64,000 nucleotides of DNA from assembly GCF_001667115.1 (NCBI RefSeq), contig NZ_LZIJ01000109.1, positions 87,696 through 151,695 on the forward strand, written 5' to 3'. The position numbers and the translations under genes were made by a program. This document shows, in pieces, positions 1 to 9,832 of the stretch (positions within the stretch are counted from its first letter, which is position 1; each line of letters starts with the position of its first letter). The notes under the pieces are model-generated. The model made no database searches. It was not told the DNA's origin and worked only from the letters and a program-made list of their open reading frames with translations. Source of the stretch: Mycobacterium sp. 852002-51163_SCH5372311. GTDB taxonomy: Bacteria; Actinomycetota; Actinomycetes; Mycobacteriales; Mycobacteriaceae.

Positions 1-553
1 CCACCACGTCCACGTCGACGTCCAGACCTCCCCAGCCGGGCCGACGGGCCCACCGCAGCCGGGCGTTCCCGTCCTCGCACAGCTCTCCGCGCAACTGCGG
101 CGTCGCCCGGCGCAGCACATCGTCGAAAATGTGCGACGACACCGCCGTCGACAGCTCCGCCGGGGCGGCCACCACCAGCGGCGGCATGCCCGGACGGATG
201 TGCAGGTTGTGCAAGACCGCATCGGCGGTCTTCAGGTGGTTGCGGTCCCACCGGACGTCGCGGGCCGCCAGCCGCACGTCACCGAGCTGGCCGACCGTCA
301 AACCCTGCGGATCCAGGGCCGAATCCAGCTCGGTGACGGTCAGCACAACGTCCTGGTCCCCGATCCGGACCGTCACTTCCTTGCCGACGAGCAGTTGCTG
401 CAGCGTGAGGAACAAGGTCCGGTAGGGCATCGCGGCGGCCTGGGCAGCACTCGCCGTGACCGACGGCAGCCCGCTTGAGGACCACAACGAGCCCAGCATC
501 TCCAGCGCGCCGAAGGGGTCCTCCCAACGCAGGCGGGGAACTCTCGGCGACAT
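1..553 (-). CDS. Conserved hypothetical protein, Rv3243c-like (3' end outside window)
   Basis: The reading frame starts at ATG 553 and runs off the left edge, leaving about 184 N-terminal residues (beginning MSPRVPRLRWEDPFGALEML). There is no signal peptide. From residue 55 on, alternating hydrophobic strands (VTVRIGDQDVVLTVTELDS, VRLAARDVRW) resemble lipid-binding DUF2993/LmeA-like proteins; that fold assignment is inference. It lies downstream of lpqB on the same strand across a 93-bp gap, as Rv3243c does in M. tuberculosis. The short leader holds a GAGAAAG stretch about 10 nt before the ATG. Function unknown; the C-terminus cannot be judged. Confidence 0.75.
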   Translation of the reverse strand, partial: MSPRVPRLRWEDPFGALEMLGSLWSSSGLPSVTASAAQAAAMPYRTLFLTLQQLLVGKEVTVRIGDQDVVLTVTELDSALDPQGLTVGQLGDVRLAARDVRWDRNHLKTADAVLHNLHIRPGMPPLVVAAPAELSTAVSSHIFDDVLRRATPQLRGELCEDGNARLRWARRPGWGGLDVDVDVV

Positions 554-646
554 CGGCAATGCTTTCTCTAGGCCACCTTCCTGCCGAGAGTAACCGGTAG
601 GGTCGCCTCGCCGATACGACTCGATCGGCCAATACGAAACGCCAGC

Positions 647-2416
647 TCAGCCGGGTAATACCGGGGCCGCGCCCGGCGCCATCAGCCCGGGCACCTCCAG
701 CCAGCCCTGCTGGCTTTCGGCAACCGAGGCCGAATACTGCAGCACTCCTTGCGGCGCTCCGACGTAGACCGTCGACGGGTTGGCCGCAATCGAGAACAGC
801 GGAATCGCCAACCCGCGGGCCGGCGCATCGGAGTTCACCCCGTCGAGGTTCACGTACGACACCGGGTGCGTGGCATCGTTGCGGGTCACCACGATGTCGT
901 CGCCGGTTCGCCAGTACAGCGACACCACCGAGGCTCCCAACCCGAAGCCCAGCCGGCGCGGATAGGTCAGCGCGAACTGGCCGGCCTGCGTCTGCTCGAC
1001 GCCCGCCAGGATCACCTGCCCGCCGATCACCATCGCGGCGCGAGTCCCGTCCCGGGATAGCTGCAGATCGGTGATCGGCCCCGGGAATCGGCTGGCCACC
1101 GCGGCGGAATCGACCGGGATACGCGCGGGTTGTCCCGACGCCGGCTCCGGGATCGCCCGCAGCACATTGTTGGAGTCGACCACCACCCAGACCGCGTCGT
1201 CCAGCGCCCAGCTGGGGCGCGACAAGCTGTGTCCGTCGGCGGACTGGACCGCCTCGCCGCCGAGGTCTCCGATCCACAGCGATGCGGCCATGTCCGGGGC
1301 GCCGCGTCGCAACGTCACCACCGACGCCACCTGGCGCCCATTGCGCGACAGAGCAGCACCGGTCTGGTCGCCCATGCGTCCGAAGGCTCCGGGCAGCGGA
1401 GTGACGCGTTGTGCGTCCACCCCGACCAATGATCCGTTCACCAGCGCGTGCAAGCCCGCGCCGGCGCCGTCGGCCACGCCCGGGTCGGTCGCGGCGACGT
1501 CGGACGTGTTCCAGCCCTCGGCAAACCTGTCGTCCAGCGGAGCGCCGTCGGCATTGATCACGTACGGCCCCCGGATGTCGGCCCGCGCCAGGGTCCAAAT
1601 GATCTGCGCGGCAAGCAATTGCCTACTGTGCGGATCGGTGGTGGTCAGTTTCTCCAGATCGATGCGCGCCCCGCCGTAGCCGCTGCCGATGCCGTTCTTG
1701 CCGCCGTCGGCCCGGGTCACCGGTCCGCGCAGCCGCAGCGGCGGGGCCAGCAGGTTGCGCACCGTGTGCGCCATCTCAGGGCGCGGCCCCGCCAGCAGTT
1801 TGGAGACGAGCTCGGTGGCCAGCTGGTCATGATCGGACACCGCGACATAGCGCGGGTCGGGAACCACGGTCTTGCCGGTGGGGTCGGCGAAGTACAACGT
1901 GTTGCGTTTGTAGGTCGCCTGGAACTGTTGCCAGTCCAGGAAGACCCCGTTGGGCAGACGGTCGATTCGCCAGCCACCCGACGTCTTGACCAATTCGATC
2001 TGACCCGGGTCGGGCAGCACGCCCTCGGCGGTTTCGAACACCCCCACATCGGACAGCGAACCCAGGATGTCCGCCCGCATCGTCGCCGAAACACGTTCGG
2101 CGGCACGGGTTTCGACGAACACCACATGGTCGATCAGCAGTGCGCTACCAGCGTCGTCCCAAGCGTTGGACGCCGACTGGGTGAGGAACTGCCGCGCCGC
2201 CAGATGCCGGTTGGCGGGGTCGGCGGTGGCCTTGAGGAACTCGCGCAGCAGCACGTCTGGATCCATGCCCGGGGTGGGCTTGGGCAGATTCGACGGCGCC
2301 GGTCGCTCGATGGTGCCGATGGCTTGCGGGGCCGACGAACTGGGCACTCCCGCGCAGCCGGCGAGCAGGACGGCCGCGCACGCCAGCCGCAGCATCATCA
2401 AGAACCGCCGCATCAC
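647..2416 (-). CDS. lpqB: Lipoprotein LpqB
   Basis: 589-residue lipoprotein. The N-terminus has a short basic/hydrophobic signal ending in lipobox LAGC (Cys21), so it should be lipid-anchored outside the membrane. The middle (roughly residues 200-330) matches the GerMN-like region of LpqB and the C-terminal half is a beta-propeller-like repeat rich in WxxD/ARIP blocks. LpqB is known to bind the extracellular part of the sensor kinase MtrB and tune MtrAB signalling. Its ATG overlaps the mtrB stop by 4 bp (ATGA), so the two are translationally coupled. Length matches the family (about 583 in M. tuberculosis). Confidence 0.97.
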   Translation of the reverse strand: MMRRFLMMLRLACAAVLLAGCAGVPSSSAPQAIGTIERPAPSNLPKPTPGMDPDVLLREFLKATADPANRHLAARQFLTQSASNAWDDAGSALLIDHVVFVETRAAERVSATMRADILGSLSDVGVFETAEGVLPDPGQIELVKTSGGWRIDRLPNGVFLDWQQFQATYKRNTLYFADPTGKTVVPDPRYVAVSDHDQLATELVSKLLAGPRPEMAHTVRNLLAPPLRLRGPVTRADGGKNGIGSGYGGARIDLEKLTTTDPHSRQLLAAQIIWTLARADIRGPYVINADGAPLDDRFAEGWNTSDVAATDPGVADGAGAGLHALVNGSLVGVDAQRVTPLPGAFGRMGDQTGAALSRNGRQVASVVTLRRGAPDMAASLWIGDLGGEAVQSADGHSLSRPSWALDDAVWVVVDSNNVLRAIPEPASGQPARIPVDSAAVASRFPGPITDLQLSRDGTRAAMVIGGQVILAGVEQTQAGQFALTYPRRLGFGLGASVVSLYWRTGDDIVVTRNDATHPVSYVNLDGVNSDAPARGLAIPLFSIAANPSTVYVGAPQGVLQYSASVAESQQGWLEVPGLMAPGAAPVLPG

Positions 2417-4095
2417 CCGCTCCGTTCGGCGTGCTCACGCTGACGCTCTTGGCGCGGCTGCCCTGGGGTTTGCGGTGGTTGGGCGGGCGGTTGGGCAATC
2501 GGTTTCATCGGAAGTGGACTGGTGGTGACTTTGTGACCCCGGAACAGGGGAAGCGTCAGCCGGAAGCAGGCGCCCTCGCCCGGCTCGCCCCACGCCTCCA
2601 GCCGGCCCTGGTGTAGCCGGGCGTCCTCGATGCTGATCGCCAGCCCCAGCCCGGTGCCGCCGGATCGCCGCACCCGGGACGGGTCCGAGCGCCAGAACCG
2701 GCTGAACACCAGCTTCTCTTCGCCGGGGCGCAGTCCCACTCCGTAGTCGCGGACGGTGACGGCGACGGTGTCTTCGTCGGCGGCCATCCGGATGTCCACC
2801 GGCTGGTGCTCGGCATGGTCGATGGCGTTGGCGATCAGGTTGCGCAGGATCCGCTCGACCCGTCGCGCGTCGACCTCTGCGATCACCTCCTCGGTGGGCA
2901 GGTCTACGCGCAGCGTGATGCCCGCCTCCTCGGCCAGGTGGCCGACATTTCCCAGCGCGCTGTTGACGGTGGTGCGAAGGTCCACCGCCTCGACGGACAA
3001 CTCGGCCACACCGGCGTCGTGCCGGGAGATCTCCAGCAGGTCGTTGAGCAGCGTCTCGAACCGGTCCAGCTCGTTGACCATCAGCTCGGTGGAGCGCCGC
3101 AGCGTGGGGTCCAGGTCGGAGCTGTGGTCGTAGATCAAGTCGGCGGCCATCCGCACGGTGGTCAGCGGGGTACGCAGTTCGTGGCTGACGTCGGAGGTGA
3201 AGCGGCGCTGCAGGTTACCGAACTCCTCCAGCTGGGCGATCTGCCGGGACAGGCTCTCGGCCATGTCGTTGAACGACACCGCCAGCCGCGCCATGTCGTC
3301 CTCACCTCGCACCGGCATCCGTTCGGACAGATGCCCTTCGGCGAACCGCTCGGCGATGCGCGACGCCGAGCGCACCGGCACTACCACCTGGCGCGAGACC
3401 AGGATCGCGATGCCGGCGAACAGCACCAACAGCACCAGGCCGCCGGTGGCCATCGTCCCGCGCACCAGCGTTACCGTGGCCTGCTCGTTTTTGAGCGGAA
3501 AGATCAGGTAGAGCTCCAGGTTGGCCACCCGCGACGACGTCGGCGTGCCGATGATCAGCGCCGGCCCGCTGTAGCCCTCGGTATGCACAGTGGCGTACTG
3601 GTAGGCCGCCTGCCCGGCCTTGACGAAACCGCGCAACGAACCGGGCACCTGCTCGACGGGCCCCGCGGTGGTCGCCGCGCGCGGACCGTCACCGGGCACC
3701 ATCAGCACCGCGTCGAACGCGCCGGCCAGACCGACGGCAGAGGCCGGGTCGGTTTTCGAGGTCAGAGTGTTACGGGCCAGCTGCAGGCTACTGTCCAGCG
3801 AGCGGGTCTCCTCGCCGTTGACGATCCCGCTGACCGTGGTGCGCGCCCGCTCGATCTGCTCGATGGCGGCTTTCACCTTGACGTCGAGCACGCGATTGGT
3901 GAGCTGGCTGGTCAGCACGAAGCCCAGCGCCAAGATCACGGCCAGCGACAGTCCAAGCGTCAGCGAAACGACTCGCAGCTGCAGCGATCGCCGCCAAGCG
4001 ACGCTCACGGCCCGGCTCAGCGCACTCATGCCGCGTGCCATGGGACCCGATCGCCCCCAACGACCGCGTGTGCGCCGTCGTGAGCCCCACGTCAC
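2413..4095 (-). CDS. mtrB: Sensor histidine kinase MtrB
   Basis: 560-residue membrane kinase. Two membrane segments lie at about residues 42-62 and 215-234 with an extracytoplasmic domain between them, followed by HAMP (about 235-290), the HisKA box [11 protein letters not shown] with phospho-acceptor His305, and an HATPase domain with GTGLGLAI. The C-terminal tail is Pro/Gln-rich and low-complexity, as in other mycobacterial MtrB. MtrB phosphorylates MtrA, coordinating cell division, DnaA/oriC-linked replication and wall hydrolases. It lies 76 bp downstream of mtrA and overlaps lpqB by 4 bp. Confidence 0.98.
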   Translation of the reverse strand: MTWGSRRRTRGRWGRSGPMARGMSALSRAVSVAWRRSLQLRVVSLTLGLSLAVILALGFVLTSQLTNRVLDVKVKAAIEQIERARTTVSGIVNGEETRSLDSSLQLARNTLTSKTDPASAVGLAGAFDAVLMVPGDGPRAATTAGPVEQVPGSLRGFVKAGQAAYQYATVHTEGYSGPALIIGTPTSSRVANLELYLIFPLKNEQATVTLVRGTMATGGLVLLVLFAGIAILVSRQVVVPVRSASRIAERFAEGHLSERMPVRGEDDMARLAVSFNDMAESLSRQIAQLEEFGNLQRRFTSDVSHELRTPLTTVRMAADLIYDHSSDLDPTLRRSTELMVNELDRFETLLNDLLEISRHDAGVAELSVEAVDLRTTVNSALGNVGHLAEEAGITLRVDLPTEEVIAEVDARRVERILRNLIANAIDHAEHQPVDIRMAADEDTVAVTVRDYGVGLRPGEEKLVFSRFWRSDPSRVRRSGGTGLGLAISIEDARLHQGRLEAWGEPGEGACFRLTLPLFRGHKVTTSPLPMKPIAQPPAQPPQTPGQPRQERQREHAERSG

Positions 4096-4171
4096 CGGCG
4101 CCGGTCCTCCTCAAAGTCGTCCCCTCGCAAGCTGGGGTGCCCCGAGCGCCACGCATCGTCTGCAGGGCAGG

Positions 4172-4858
4172 TCACGGAGGTCCGGCCTTGTATCCCACTC
4201 CTCGAACGGTGAGAACCACAGTCGGGTTCTCCGGGTCTTTCTCGACCTTGGCGCGCAGACGCTGGACGTGCACGTTCACCAGGCGGGTATCCGCCGGGTG
4301 CCGGTACCCCCATACCTGTTCGAGCAGCACATCACGAGTAAACACCTGGCGGGGTTTGCGCGCCAACGCGACCAACAGGTCGAACTCCAGCGGTGTCAGC
4401 GAGATCTGCTCGCCGTTGCGGGTCACCTTGTGGGCCGGCACGTCGATCTCGACGTCGGCGATGGACAGCATCTCGGCCGGCTCGTCGTCGTTGCGCCGCA
4501 GCCGTGCCCGCACCCGCGCCACCAGCTCCTTGGGCTTGAACGGCTTCATGATGTAGTCGTCGGCGCCCGACTCCAGGCCCAGCACCACGTCCACGGTGTC
4601 GGTCTTGGCGGTCAGCATCACGATCGGGACCCCGGAGTCGGCACGCAGCACGCGGCACACGTCGATGCCGTTCATGCCGGGCAGCATCAAGTCCAGCAGC
4701 ACCAAATCCGGTCGCAGCTCACGTACCGCAGTCAGTGCCTGGGTGCCGTCGCCCACGACCGCGGTGTCGAAGCCCTCCCCACGCAGCACGATGGTCAGCA
4801 TCTCCGCCAGCGAAGCGTCGTCATCGACGACGAGAATCCTTTGCCTCATGCTGTCCAT
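4172..4858 (-). CDS. mtrA: Response regulator MtrA
   Basis: 228-residue OmpR-type regulator. The receiver domain has the acidic pair DDD at 12-14 and phospho-acceptor Asp56 in LLDLMLP. The C-terminal winged helix ends VLTVRGVGYKAGPP. The frame is open for 28 codons further upstream, but the start is placed at ATG 4858 (MDSMRQRILV) because this gives exactly the 228 residues of known MtrA. MtrA is an essential regulator of division and cell-wall genes in mycobacteria. First gene of mtrA-mtrB-lpqB. Confidence 0.98.
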   Translation of the reverse strand: MDSMRQRILVVDDDASLAEMLTIVLRGEGFDTAVVGDGTQALTAVRELRPDLVLLDLMLPGMNGIDVCRVLRADSGVPIVMLTAKTDTVDVVLGLESGADDYIMKPFKPKELVARVRARLRRNDDEPAEMLSIADVEIDVPAHKVTRNGEQISLTPLEFDLLVALARKPRQVFTRDVLLEQVWGYRHPADTRLVNVHVQRLRAKVEKDPENPTVVLTVRGVGYKAGPP

Positions 4859-4961
4859 GGTGTCACCAGATCGGGACAAAACTGAGGTACCGCACGGGCG
4901 TTTCGTGGGCGCTTCTTGCTTGAAAGGGCAAATATCGCCCAAATTCGGGTTCCGGACGGCT

Positions 4962-5603
4962 TCAGATGAGCCCGCCGCGGGTCAAGGTGGTCGCCAGACG
5001 GCCCGGATCGACGTCCGCGTCGACCACCAGCCACGGTCCGCCCCAGCCAGCGGCCGCCAGGCCCGCGTACACCGCGCCGGTGCGCTGCTGAAGCCCGTCG
5101 TCACGTTCGTAGCTGTCGCGGACCCGGCCGGGATCGCTTTCGGCCCGGCTGCGGGCCCGCTGTCCGGCGAGTTCGGCGGACACCGCGAGCAGCACCTGGC
5201 AGTCGGGCACGGGCACCCCGAAGCGCTGGTATTCGAGCTGCTGTACCCAGGCCGCCGCCGCACCGGCCGCGTCCTGGTGCAGGCGGGCCGCGCTGTATGC
5301 CGCATTGGAGGCGACGTAACGATCCAGGATCACGACGTCGTGCTCGCGGCGCAGCTGCCCGATCTGCTCGACGGCGCCGGCGCGGTCGAGCGCGAACAGC
5401 ATCGCCATCGCATACACCGACGACGCCAAGTCGCCGTGCTCGCCGTGCAGGGCCTCGGCGGCGATGTCGGCCGGAACCGACTGGCCGTAGCGCGGGAAGG
5501 CCAGCGTGGCCACCGACTTTCCGCCGGCTTCGAAGGCCGTGCGCAGCCCGTCGGACAACGTCCGCTTGCCGGCGCCGTCGACGCCCTCGATCGCGATCAG
5601 CAC
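4962..5603 (-). CDS. tmk: Thymidylate kinase
   Basis: 213 residues. P-loop GVDGAGKRT at 7-15, the DRY motif in LDRYVASNAAYS, and the lid region with clustered arginines fit dTMP kinase, which makes dTDP from dTMP for DNA synthesis. The P-loop has Arg where many TMPKs have Lys-Ser/Thr, which is usual in mycobacteria. It follows sahH by 11 bp on the same strand, so the two are probably co-transcribed; mtrA starts 103 bp further on. Confidence 0.97.
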   Translation of the reverse strand: MLIAIEGVDGAGKRTLSDGLRTAFEAGGKSVATLAFPRYGQSVPADIAAEALHGEHGDLASSVYAMAMLFALDRAGAVEQIGQLRREHDVVILDRYVASNAAYSAARLHQDAAGAAAAWVQQLEYQRFGVPVPDCQVLLAVSAELAGQRARSRAESDPGRVRDSYERDDGLQQRTGAVYAGLAAAGWGGPWLVVDADVDPGRLATTLTRGGLI

Positions 5604-5614
5604 CGCGCGTCAGC

Positions 5615-7093
5615 TCAGTAGCGGTAGTGGTCCGGCTTGTAGGGACCCTCGACGTCGACGCCGAGGTATTCGGCCTGATCCTTGGTCAGCTTGGTGAGGT
5701 GACCGCCGAGCGCCTCGACGTGGATGCGGGCCACCTTCTCGTCCAGGTGCTTGGGCAGCCGGTAGACCTCATTGTCGTATTCGTCGTTCTTGGTCCACAG
5801 CTCGATCTGCGCGATCACCTGGTTGGCGAAGCTGTTGCTCATCACGAAGGACGGGTGGCCGGTGGCGTTGCCCAGGTTCAGCAGGCGTCCTTCGGACAGC
5901 ACGATGATCGCCTTGCCGGTGTCACCGAAGGTCCACAGATCGACCTGCGGCTTGATGTTGAGCTTCGTCGCCCCGGACCGCTCCAGCGCGGCCATCTGGA
6001 TCTCGTTGTCGAAGTGGCCGATGTTGCCCAGGATGGCGTGGTCCTTCATGGCCCTCATGTGTTCCAGCGAGATGATGTCTTTGTTGCCGGTCGCGGTCAC
6101 CACGATGTCGGCGTCGCCGATCGCCTCCTCGACGGTCACCACCGGGAAGCCCTCCATCATCGCCTGCAGTGCGTTGATCGGGTCGATCTCGGTGACGCTG
6201 ACCCGCGCCCCCTGGCCCTTGGCCGCCTCCGCGCAGCCCTTTCCCACGTCGCCGTAGCCGCAGATCAACACGTTCTTGCCGCCGATCAGGGCGTCGGTGC
6301 CGCGGTTGATGCCGTCGATCAGCGAGTGCCGGGTGCCGTACTTGTTGTCGAACTTGGACTTGGTCACCGAGTCGTTGACGTTGATCGCCGGGAAGGCCAG
6401 GTCCCCGGCCGCGGCGAACTGGTAGAGCCGCAGCACCCCGGTCGTGGTCTCCTCGGTGACGCCCTTGACCGACTCGGCGATCTTGGTCCACTTGGTCTTG
6501 TCGGATTCGAAGCGCTGACGCAGCACGTTCAGGAAGACCTTCCACTCGGCGGAGTCGTCTTCCTCGGCGGGCGGAACCACACCGGCCGTCTCGTACTGCA
6601 TGCCGCGCAGCACCATCATGGTGGCGTCGCCGCCGTCGTCCAGGATCATGTTGGCCGGCTTGTCCGGGTCCGGCCAGGTCAGCATCTGTTCCGCGCACCA
6701 CCAGTACTCTTCGAGCGTCTCGCCCTTCCAGGCGAACACCGGGACGCCCTTGGGTTCTTCGGCGGTGCCGTGCGGGCCGACCACTACAGCGGCCGCCGCG
6801 TGATCCTGGGTCGAGAAGATGTTGCAGGACGCCCAACGCACCTCGGCGCCCAGCGACGTCAGGGTTTCGATCAGCACCGCGGTCTGCACGGTCATGTGCA
6901 ACGAACCGGAGATACGTGCCCCCTTCAGCGGCTGCACCTCGGCATATTCCCGGCGAAGCGACATCAGGCCGGGCATCTCGTACTCGGCGAGATCGAGTTC
7001 CTTACGGCCGAAATCCGCCAGCGACAGATCGGCGATCTTGAAGTCGATCCCGTTGAGCACGTCGGGGGTCAGCGCATTTTCGGTCGTCGTCAT
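5615..7093 (-). CDS. sahH: S-adenosyl-L-homocysteine hydrolase
   Basis: 492-residue cytosolic NAD-dependent enzyme that splits S-adenosylhomocysteine into adenosine and homocysteine. Visible features are NAD-binding [15 protein letters not shown], the substrate block [15 protein letters not shown], the roughly 40-residue insert common to bacterial SAHases ([12 protein letters not shown]...), and the C-terminal PYKPDHYRY. An AAGGA ribosome site lies about 11 nt before ATG 7093. It removes the product inhibitor of methyltransferases, several of which are encoded in this window. Confidence 0.98.
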   Translation of the reverse strand: MTTTENALTPDVLNGIDFKIADLSLADFGRKELDLAEYEMPGLMSLRREYAEVQPLKGARISGSLHMTVQTAVLIETLTSLGAEVRWASCNIFSTQDHAAAAVVVGPHGTAEEPKGVPVFAWKGETLEEYWWCAEQMLTWPDPDKPANMILDDGGDATMMVLRGMQYETAGVVPPAEEDDSAEWKVFLNVLRQRFESDKTKWTKIAESVKGVTEETTTGVLRLYQFAAAGDLAFPAINVNDSVTKSKFDNKYGTRHSLIDGINRGTDALIGGKNVLICGYGDVGKGCAEAAKGQGARVSVTEIDPINALQAMMEGFPVVTVEEAIGDADIVVTATGNKDIISLEHMRAMKDHAILGNIGHFDNEIQMAALERSGATKLNIKPQVDLWTFGDTGKAIIVLSEGRLLNLGNATGHPSFVMSNSFANQVIAQIELWTKNDEYDNEVYRLPKHLDEKVARIHVEALGGHLTKLTKDQAEYLGVDVEGPYKPDHYRY

Positions 7094-7185
7094 AGGGGTG
7101 TTCGTCCTTCTTTGGGGCGTTTACGGGCTAGAGGCCGGAGTTCGTTAGCGTCAGCCACTCTAGTCGCGGCACCCACGCGTCCTGG

Positions 7186-7866
7186 TCACGGGACGTTGAT
7201 GACCCCGTGGCGCTCCGCGAACGGCGTCATCAGCCGGGCCAGGTCGGCCGCGACGTCGTGGTCCGACTCGGGGGGCATGGACACGTAGCTCAGGCACAGC
7301 CGCACGATCGTGCGGGCCAGCACGTTGGCGTCGTCGTCGCTCGTGGTCAGCCAGGTCTGGGTGAAGGCCGTGGCCAGCCGGGCCGACGAGCGGGTGATGA
7401 TGGGCCCGCTGTCGGTGGTGATCAGCTGCAACAGGTCGGGCTTGGCGACGCCGGTCAACAGCGAGACCACCAGCGGGTCAGCCGCCGTCTCGGCGAAGAA
7501 GGCCCGGAACCCGTCCAGGAACGATTGGTAGATGTTGCCGACGTTTGCCTCCAGGCCGCCTTTGACGGTGTCGACGAGGCGGTCGGCCAGGCGCAGGGTT
7601 ACGCCCTGCGCCAGGCCCTGCCGGGAGCCGAACTCGTTGTAGATGGTCTGCCGGCTGATGCCCGCGGCGCGCGCCACGTCCGACAGCGTGATCGCGGACC
7701 AGTCCCGGGTCAGTAGCAGGTCCCGCATCGCATCCAGCACCGAGTCCCGCAACAGCGCCCGCGACGCCTCGGCGTAAGGAATACGCTTCACAGCCGCGAC
7801 ACTAGCGGTTTTGGGCTCATCGGTTTTGGGCTCGTCGGTTTTGGGCTCGGTGCCGGCGCTGATCAC
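7186..7866 (-). CDS. TetR-family regulator of the alkB-rubredoxin cluster (Rv3249c-like)
   Basis: 226 residues. The N-terminal helix-turn-helix [20 protein letters not shown] is followed by an all-helical ligand domain ending [11 protein letters not shown]. The start is GTG 7866, which overlaps the rubB stop (GTGA) and so is coupled to it; the frame runs further upstream only by passing through rubB. The N-terminus carries a (TDEPK)n-type repeat from a 15-bp tandem DNA repeat that I do not recall in the M. tuberculosis protein. By position it probably controls its own operon alkB-rubA-rubB-tetR (inference). Confidence 0.9.
   Translation of the reverse strand: MISAGTEPKTDEPKTDEPKTASVAAVKRIPYAEASRALLRDSVLDAMRDLLLTRDWSAITLSDVARAAGISRQTIYNEFGSRQGLAQGVTLRLADRLVDTVKGGLEANVGNIYQSFLDGFRAFFAETAADPLVVSLLTGVAKPDLLQLITTDSGPIITRSSARLATAFTQTWLTTSDDDANVLARTIVRLCLSYVSMPPESDHDVAADLARLMTPFAERHGVINVP
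7806..7850. repeat. Three tandem 15-bp units inside the tetR 5' end
   Basis: Three near-identical units (cggttttgggctcat, then ...cgt, then ...cgg) lie head to tail, in frame with the regulator, and encode repeated Lys-Thr-Asp-Glu-Pro on the minus strand. Units differ only in the last two bases, which suggests recent slippage. Confidence 0.95.
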
Positions 7867-8045
7867 GGGCGGGCCACTTCGACCATCACGAAGTCCGACT
7901 TGGCCGCTCCGCAGTCCGGGCAGCTCCAGTCCTCGGGGATGTCGTCCCAGCGGGTGCCGGGTGCGATGCCGTCTTCCGGCCAGCCCAGCGCCTCGTCGTA
8001 CTCGAAGCCGCACTGCACGCACTGATACAGCTTGTAGTCGTTCAT
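7863..8045 (-). CDS. rubB: Rubredoxin RubB
   Basis: 60 residues. Two CxxC knuckles (CVQC, CPDC) bind a single iron, and the core [20 protein letters not shown] is typical of AlkG2-type rubredoxins. Rubredoxins pass electrons from a reductase to the membrane alkane hydroxylase. ATG 8045 was chosen, as the 40 upstream codons read antisense-like through rubA. It follows rubA by 13 bp and overlaps tetR by 4 bp. Confidence 0.96.
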   Translation of the reverse strand: MNDYKLYQCVQCGFEYDEALGWPEDGIAPGTRWDDIPEDWSCPDCGAAKSDFVMVEVARP

Positions 8046-8058
8046 TGGTTTGCTCCTC

Positions 8059-8220
8059 TCAGACGGGTTCGAAATCTGGCTTCTCGCGGACCGAGCAGTC
8101 CGGGCAGCACCACTCGTCGGGAATCTGTTCCCACCTCGTGCCGGCCGGAAAACCTTCCCGGGCATCGCCGTTGGACTCGTCGTAGACGTAGTCGCACACG
8201 GGGCACTTGTAGGCGGCCAT
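8059..8220 (-). CDS. rubA: Rubredoxin RubA
   Basis: 53-residue rubredoxin, short enough to be missed by length filters. It reads [16 protein letters not shown] at the start and ends DFEPV, with iron ligands in CPVC and CPDC. It is the electron carrier for AlkB. Its ATG overlaps the alkB stop by one base (TGATG), so it is translationally coupled. A GAGAGGAG stretch spanning its stop codon serves as the ribosome site for rubB. Two rubredoxins of different sequence in tandem are normal for mycobacterial alkB operons. Confidence 0.95.
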   Translation of the reverse strand: MAAYKCPVCDYVYDESNGDAREGFPAGTRWEQIPDEWCCPDCSVREKPDFEPV

Positions 8221-9500
8221 CATGCTGCAACCTCCTCGGTGGCCGTCTCAGAGGCACCGTAGCGGGCCAGCAGCTTCTCGCGCAGCCGTGGCTGCAGGTT
8301 CACCCTGGTGATGTCGCCGTCGTAGTGCGACAGGACCCGGCGGTCCATCACCTTGCGCCACAGCGGCGGGAAGTACGTCAGCGAGATCATCGACGCGTAT
8401 CCGCTCGGCAGGTTGGGCGAACCCGCCATGCTGCGCAGCGTCTGGTAGCGCCGCGTGGGGTTGGCGTGGTGATCGCTGTGCCGCTGCAGGTGGTACAGGA
8501 ACAGGTTGGTGACGATGTGGTCGGAGTTCCAGCTGTGCACGGGTGCGCAGCGCTCGTAGCGGCCGTTGGCATTCTTCTGCCGCAGCAGGCCGTAGTGCTC
8601 GAGGTAGTTGACGGCTTCCAGCAGGGAGAAGCCGAACACCGCCTGGATGACCACGAACGGGATCACCGCCGGGCCGAAGACCGCGATCAGCGCGCCGAAC
8701 AGCACCACCGACATGGCCCACGCGTTCAGCACGTCGTTGGACAGGTAGGTTTTCGGGTTCCACGGGTTCTTGCCAAGCCGGCGAATCCGCTGCGCCTCGA
8801 GGTGGACGGATGAGCGCGCGCTACCGATGACGCTGCGGGGCAGAAACTCCCAGAACGTCTCACCGAAGCGGGACGACGCCGGGTCTTCCGGGGTGGAGAC
8901 GCGCACGTGGTGGCCACGGTTGTGCTCGATGTAAAAGTGGCCGTAGGCGGTCTGGGCCAGGGTGATCTTGGACAGCCAGCGCTCCAGCGAGTCCTTCTTG
9001 TGTCCCATCTCGTGGGCCGTGTTGATCCCGACGCCGCCGAGCACACCGACCGAAAGCGCCAGGCCGATCTTTCCGGCCCAGCTCAGTCCGCCCTCGAACC
9101 CCAGCAAGCTGAGGTTGGATGCGGTGAACAGGTAGGCGCCCAGCACCACGCTCGCGTACTGGAACGGGATGTAGAGGTAGGTGCAATACCGGTAGTACTT
9201 GTCGTTCTCCAGCCGTTCCATCACCTCGTCGGGCGGGTTCTGCCCGTCGGGACCGAAGAACACGTCGAGTATCGGCAGCAGGATGTAGAGCAGGATCGGG
9301 CCGATCCACAGCGGCACCTGGGCGGCGGCGTGCCAGCCGAGTTGGTTCATTCCCCAGATGATCGGCAGCATCACGAACAGTGCCGTCGGAGCGATGAGCC
9401 CCATCAACCACAGGTAGCGCTTCTTGTCGCGCCACTCCGTTTCGGGCACTTCACGAGTTTCAGGTGCTTCCGCTTTTTGCGGGCTGAGTTGTGTGGTCAT
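8220..9500 (-). CDS. alkB: Alkane 1-monooxygenase AlkB
   Basis: 426-residue membrane non-haem di-iron hydroxylase. The three histidine boxes are visible: HEMGH, HNRGHH and LQRHSDHH, plus the NYLEHYG signature. About six membrane helices surround them. It oxidises the terminal carbon of medium-chain alkanes to alkanols using electrons from rubredoxin. The ribosome site AAGGAGG sits about 8 nt before ATG 9500. It heads alkB-rubA-rubB-tetR, all overlapping or nearly so. Confidence 0.97.
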   Translation of the reverse strand: MTTQLSPQKAEAPETREVPETEWRDKKRYLWLMGLIAPTALFVMLPIIWGMNQLGWHAAAQVPLWIGPILLYILLPILDVFFGPDGQNPPDEVMERLENDKYYRYCTYLYIPFQYASVVLGAYLFTASNLSLLGFEGGLSWAGKIGLALSVGVLGGVGINTAHEMGHKKDSLERWLSKITLAQTAYGHFYIEHNRGHHVRVSTPEDPASSRFGETFWEFLPRSVIGSARSSVHLEAQRIRRLGKNPWNPKTYLSNDVLNAWAMSVVLFGALIAVFGPAVIPFVVIQAVFGFSLLEAVNYLEHYGLLRQKNANGRYERCAPVHSWNSDHIVTNLFLYHLQRHSDHHANPTRRYQTLRSMAGSPNLPSGYASMISLTYFPPLWRKVMDRRVLSHYDGDITRVNLQPRLREKLLARYGASETATEEVAA

Positions 9501-9563
9501 ATGCCAAACCTCCTTGTGAGTCGCACCACGTTCGGGGTTGACAATACCGAGGTTTGCGTCTCC

Positions 9564-9592
9564 TGTCTAGACATAGACTATTGTTTTGTAAA
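9564..9592 (-). promoter_or_regulatory. Candidate alkB promoter with 10-bp palindrome
   Basis: On the minus strand TTTACA (9592-9587) and TAGACA (9569-9564) lie 17 bp apart. The perfect palindrome TGTCTAGACA (9564-9573) covers the second hexamer, so a dimeric repressor bound there would block initiation. The co-transcribed TetR protein is the natural candidate (inference). The -10 match is weak. Confidence 0.4.
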
Positions 9593-9650
9593 GCAGCTTC
9601 CAGTCGATGATGCTCATCGTTGGGGTGCTCAGGGGGTTAGGCGGGTACCG

Positions 9651-9820
9651 AGGGCGTTCAGTGTGTATCCAGGGCGTTCAGTGTGTATCCAGGGCGTTCA
9701 GTGTGTAGCCAGGGCGGAAAAATCGCGATTTCCCGGCCCTAGATACACGCCCAAAGCCGCCAGTTCACGCGCAAAGCCCTGGCTTCACGCGCAAAGCCGT
9801 GAGTTCACGCGCAAAGCCGT
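9651..9820. repeat. Inverted 20-mer array with 30-bp palindromic core (copy 1)
   Basis: Three direct units of agggcgttcagtgtgtatcc (9651-9710; the third has one change) are followed by a 30-bp core (9711-9740) that is palindromic at 12 of 15 positions per arm around TCGCGA, then four units in opposite orientation (9741-9820) of the type gagttcacgcgcaaagccgt. All units are exactly 20 bp with no spacers. It fills the gap between the permease stop and the alkB promoter. A related element lies at about 49081-49230. Confidence 0.95.
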
Positions 9821-9832
9821 AAACGCAAACCT

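Noticed and set aside
1448..2443. Long plus-strand frame opposite lpqB, and similar long frames opposite mtrB, sahH, ctpC, Rv3273-like and accD5
   Set aside because: High-GC antisense shadows of well-recognised genes; composition is Arg/Gly/His repeats with no domain.
9651..9820. CRISPR array
   Set aside because: Repeats abut with no spacers, units are inverted around a palindrome and there are no cas genes.
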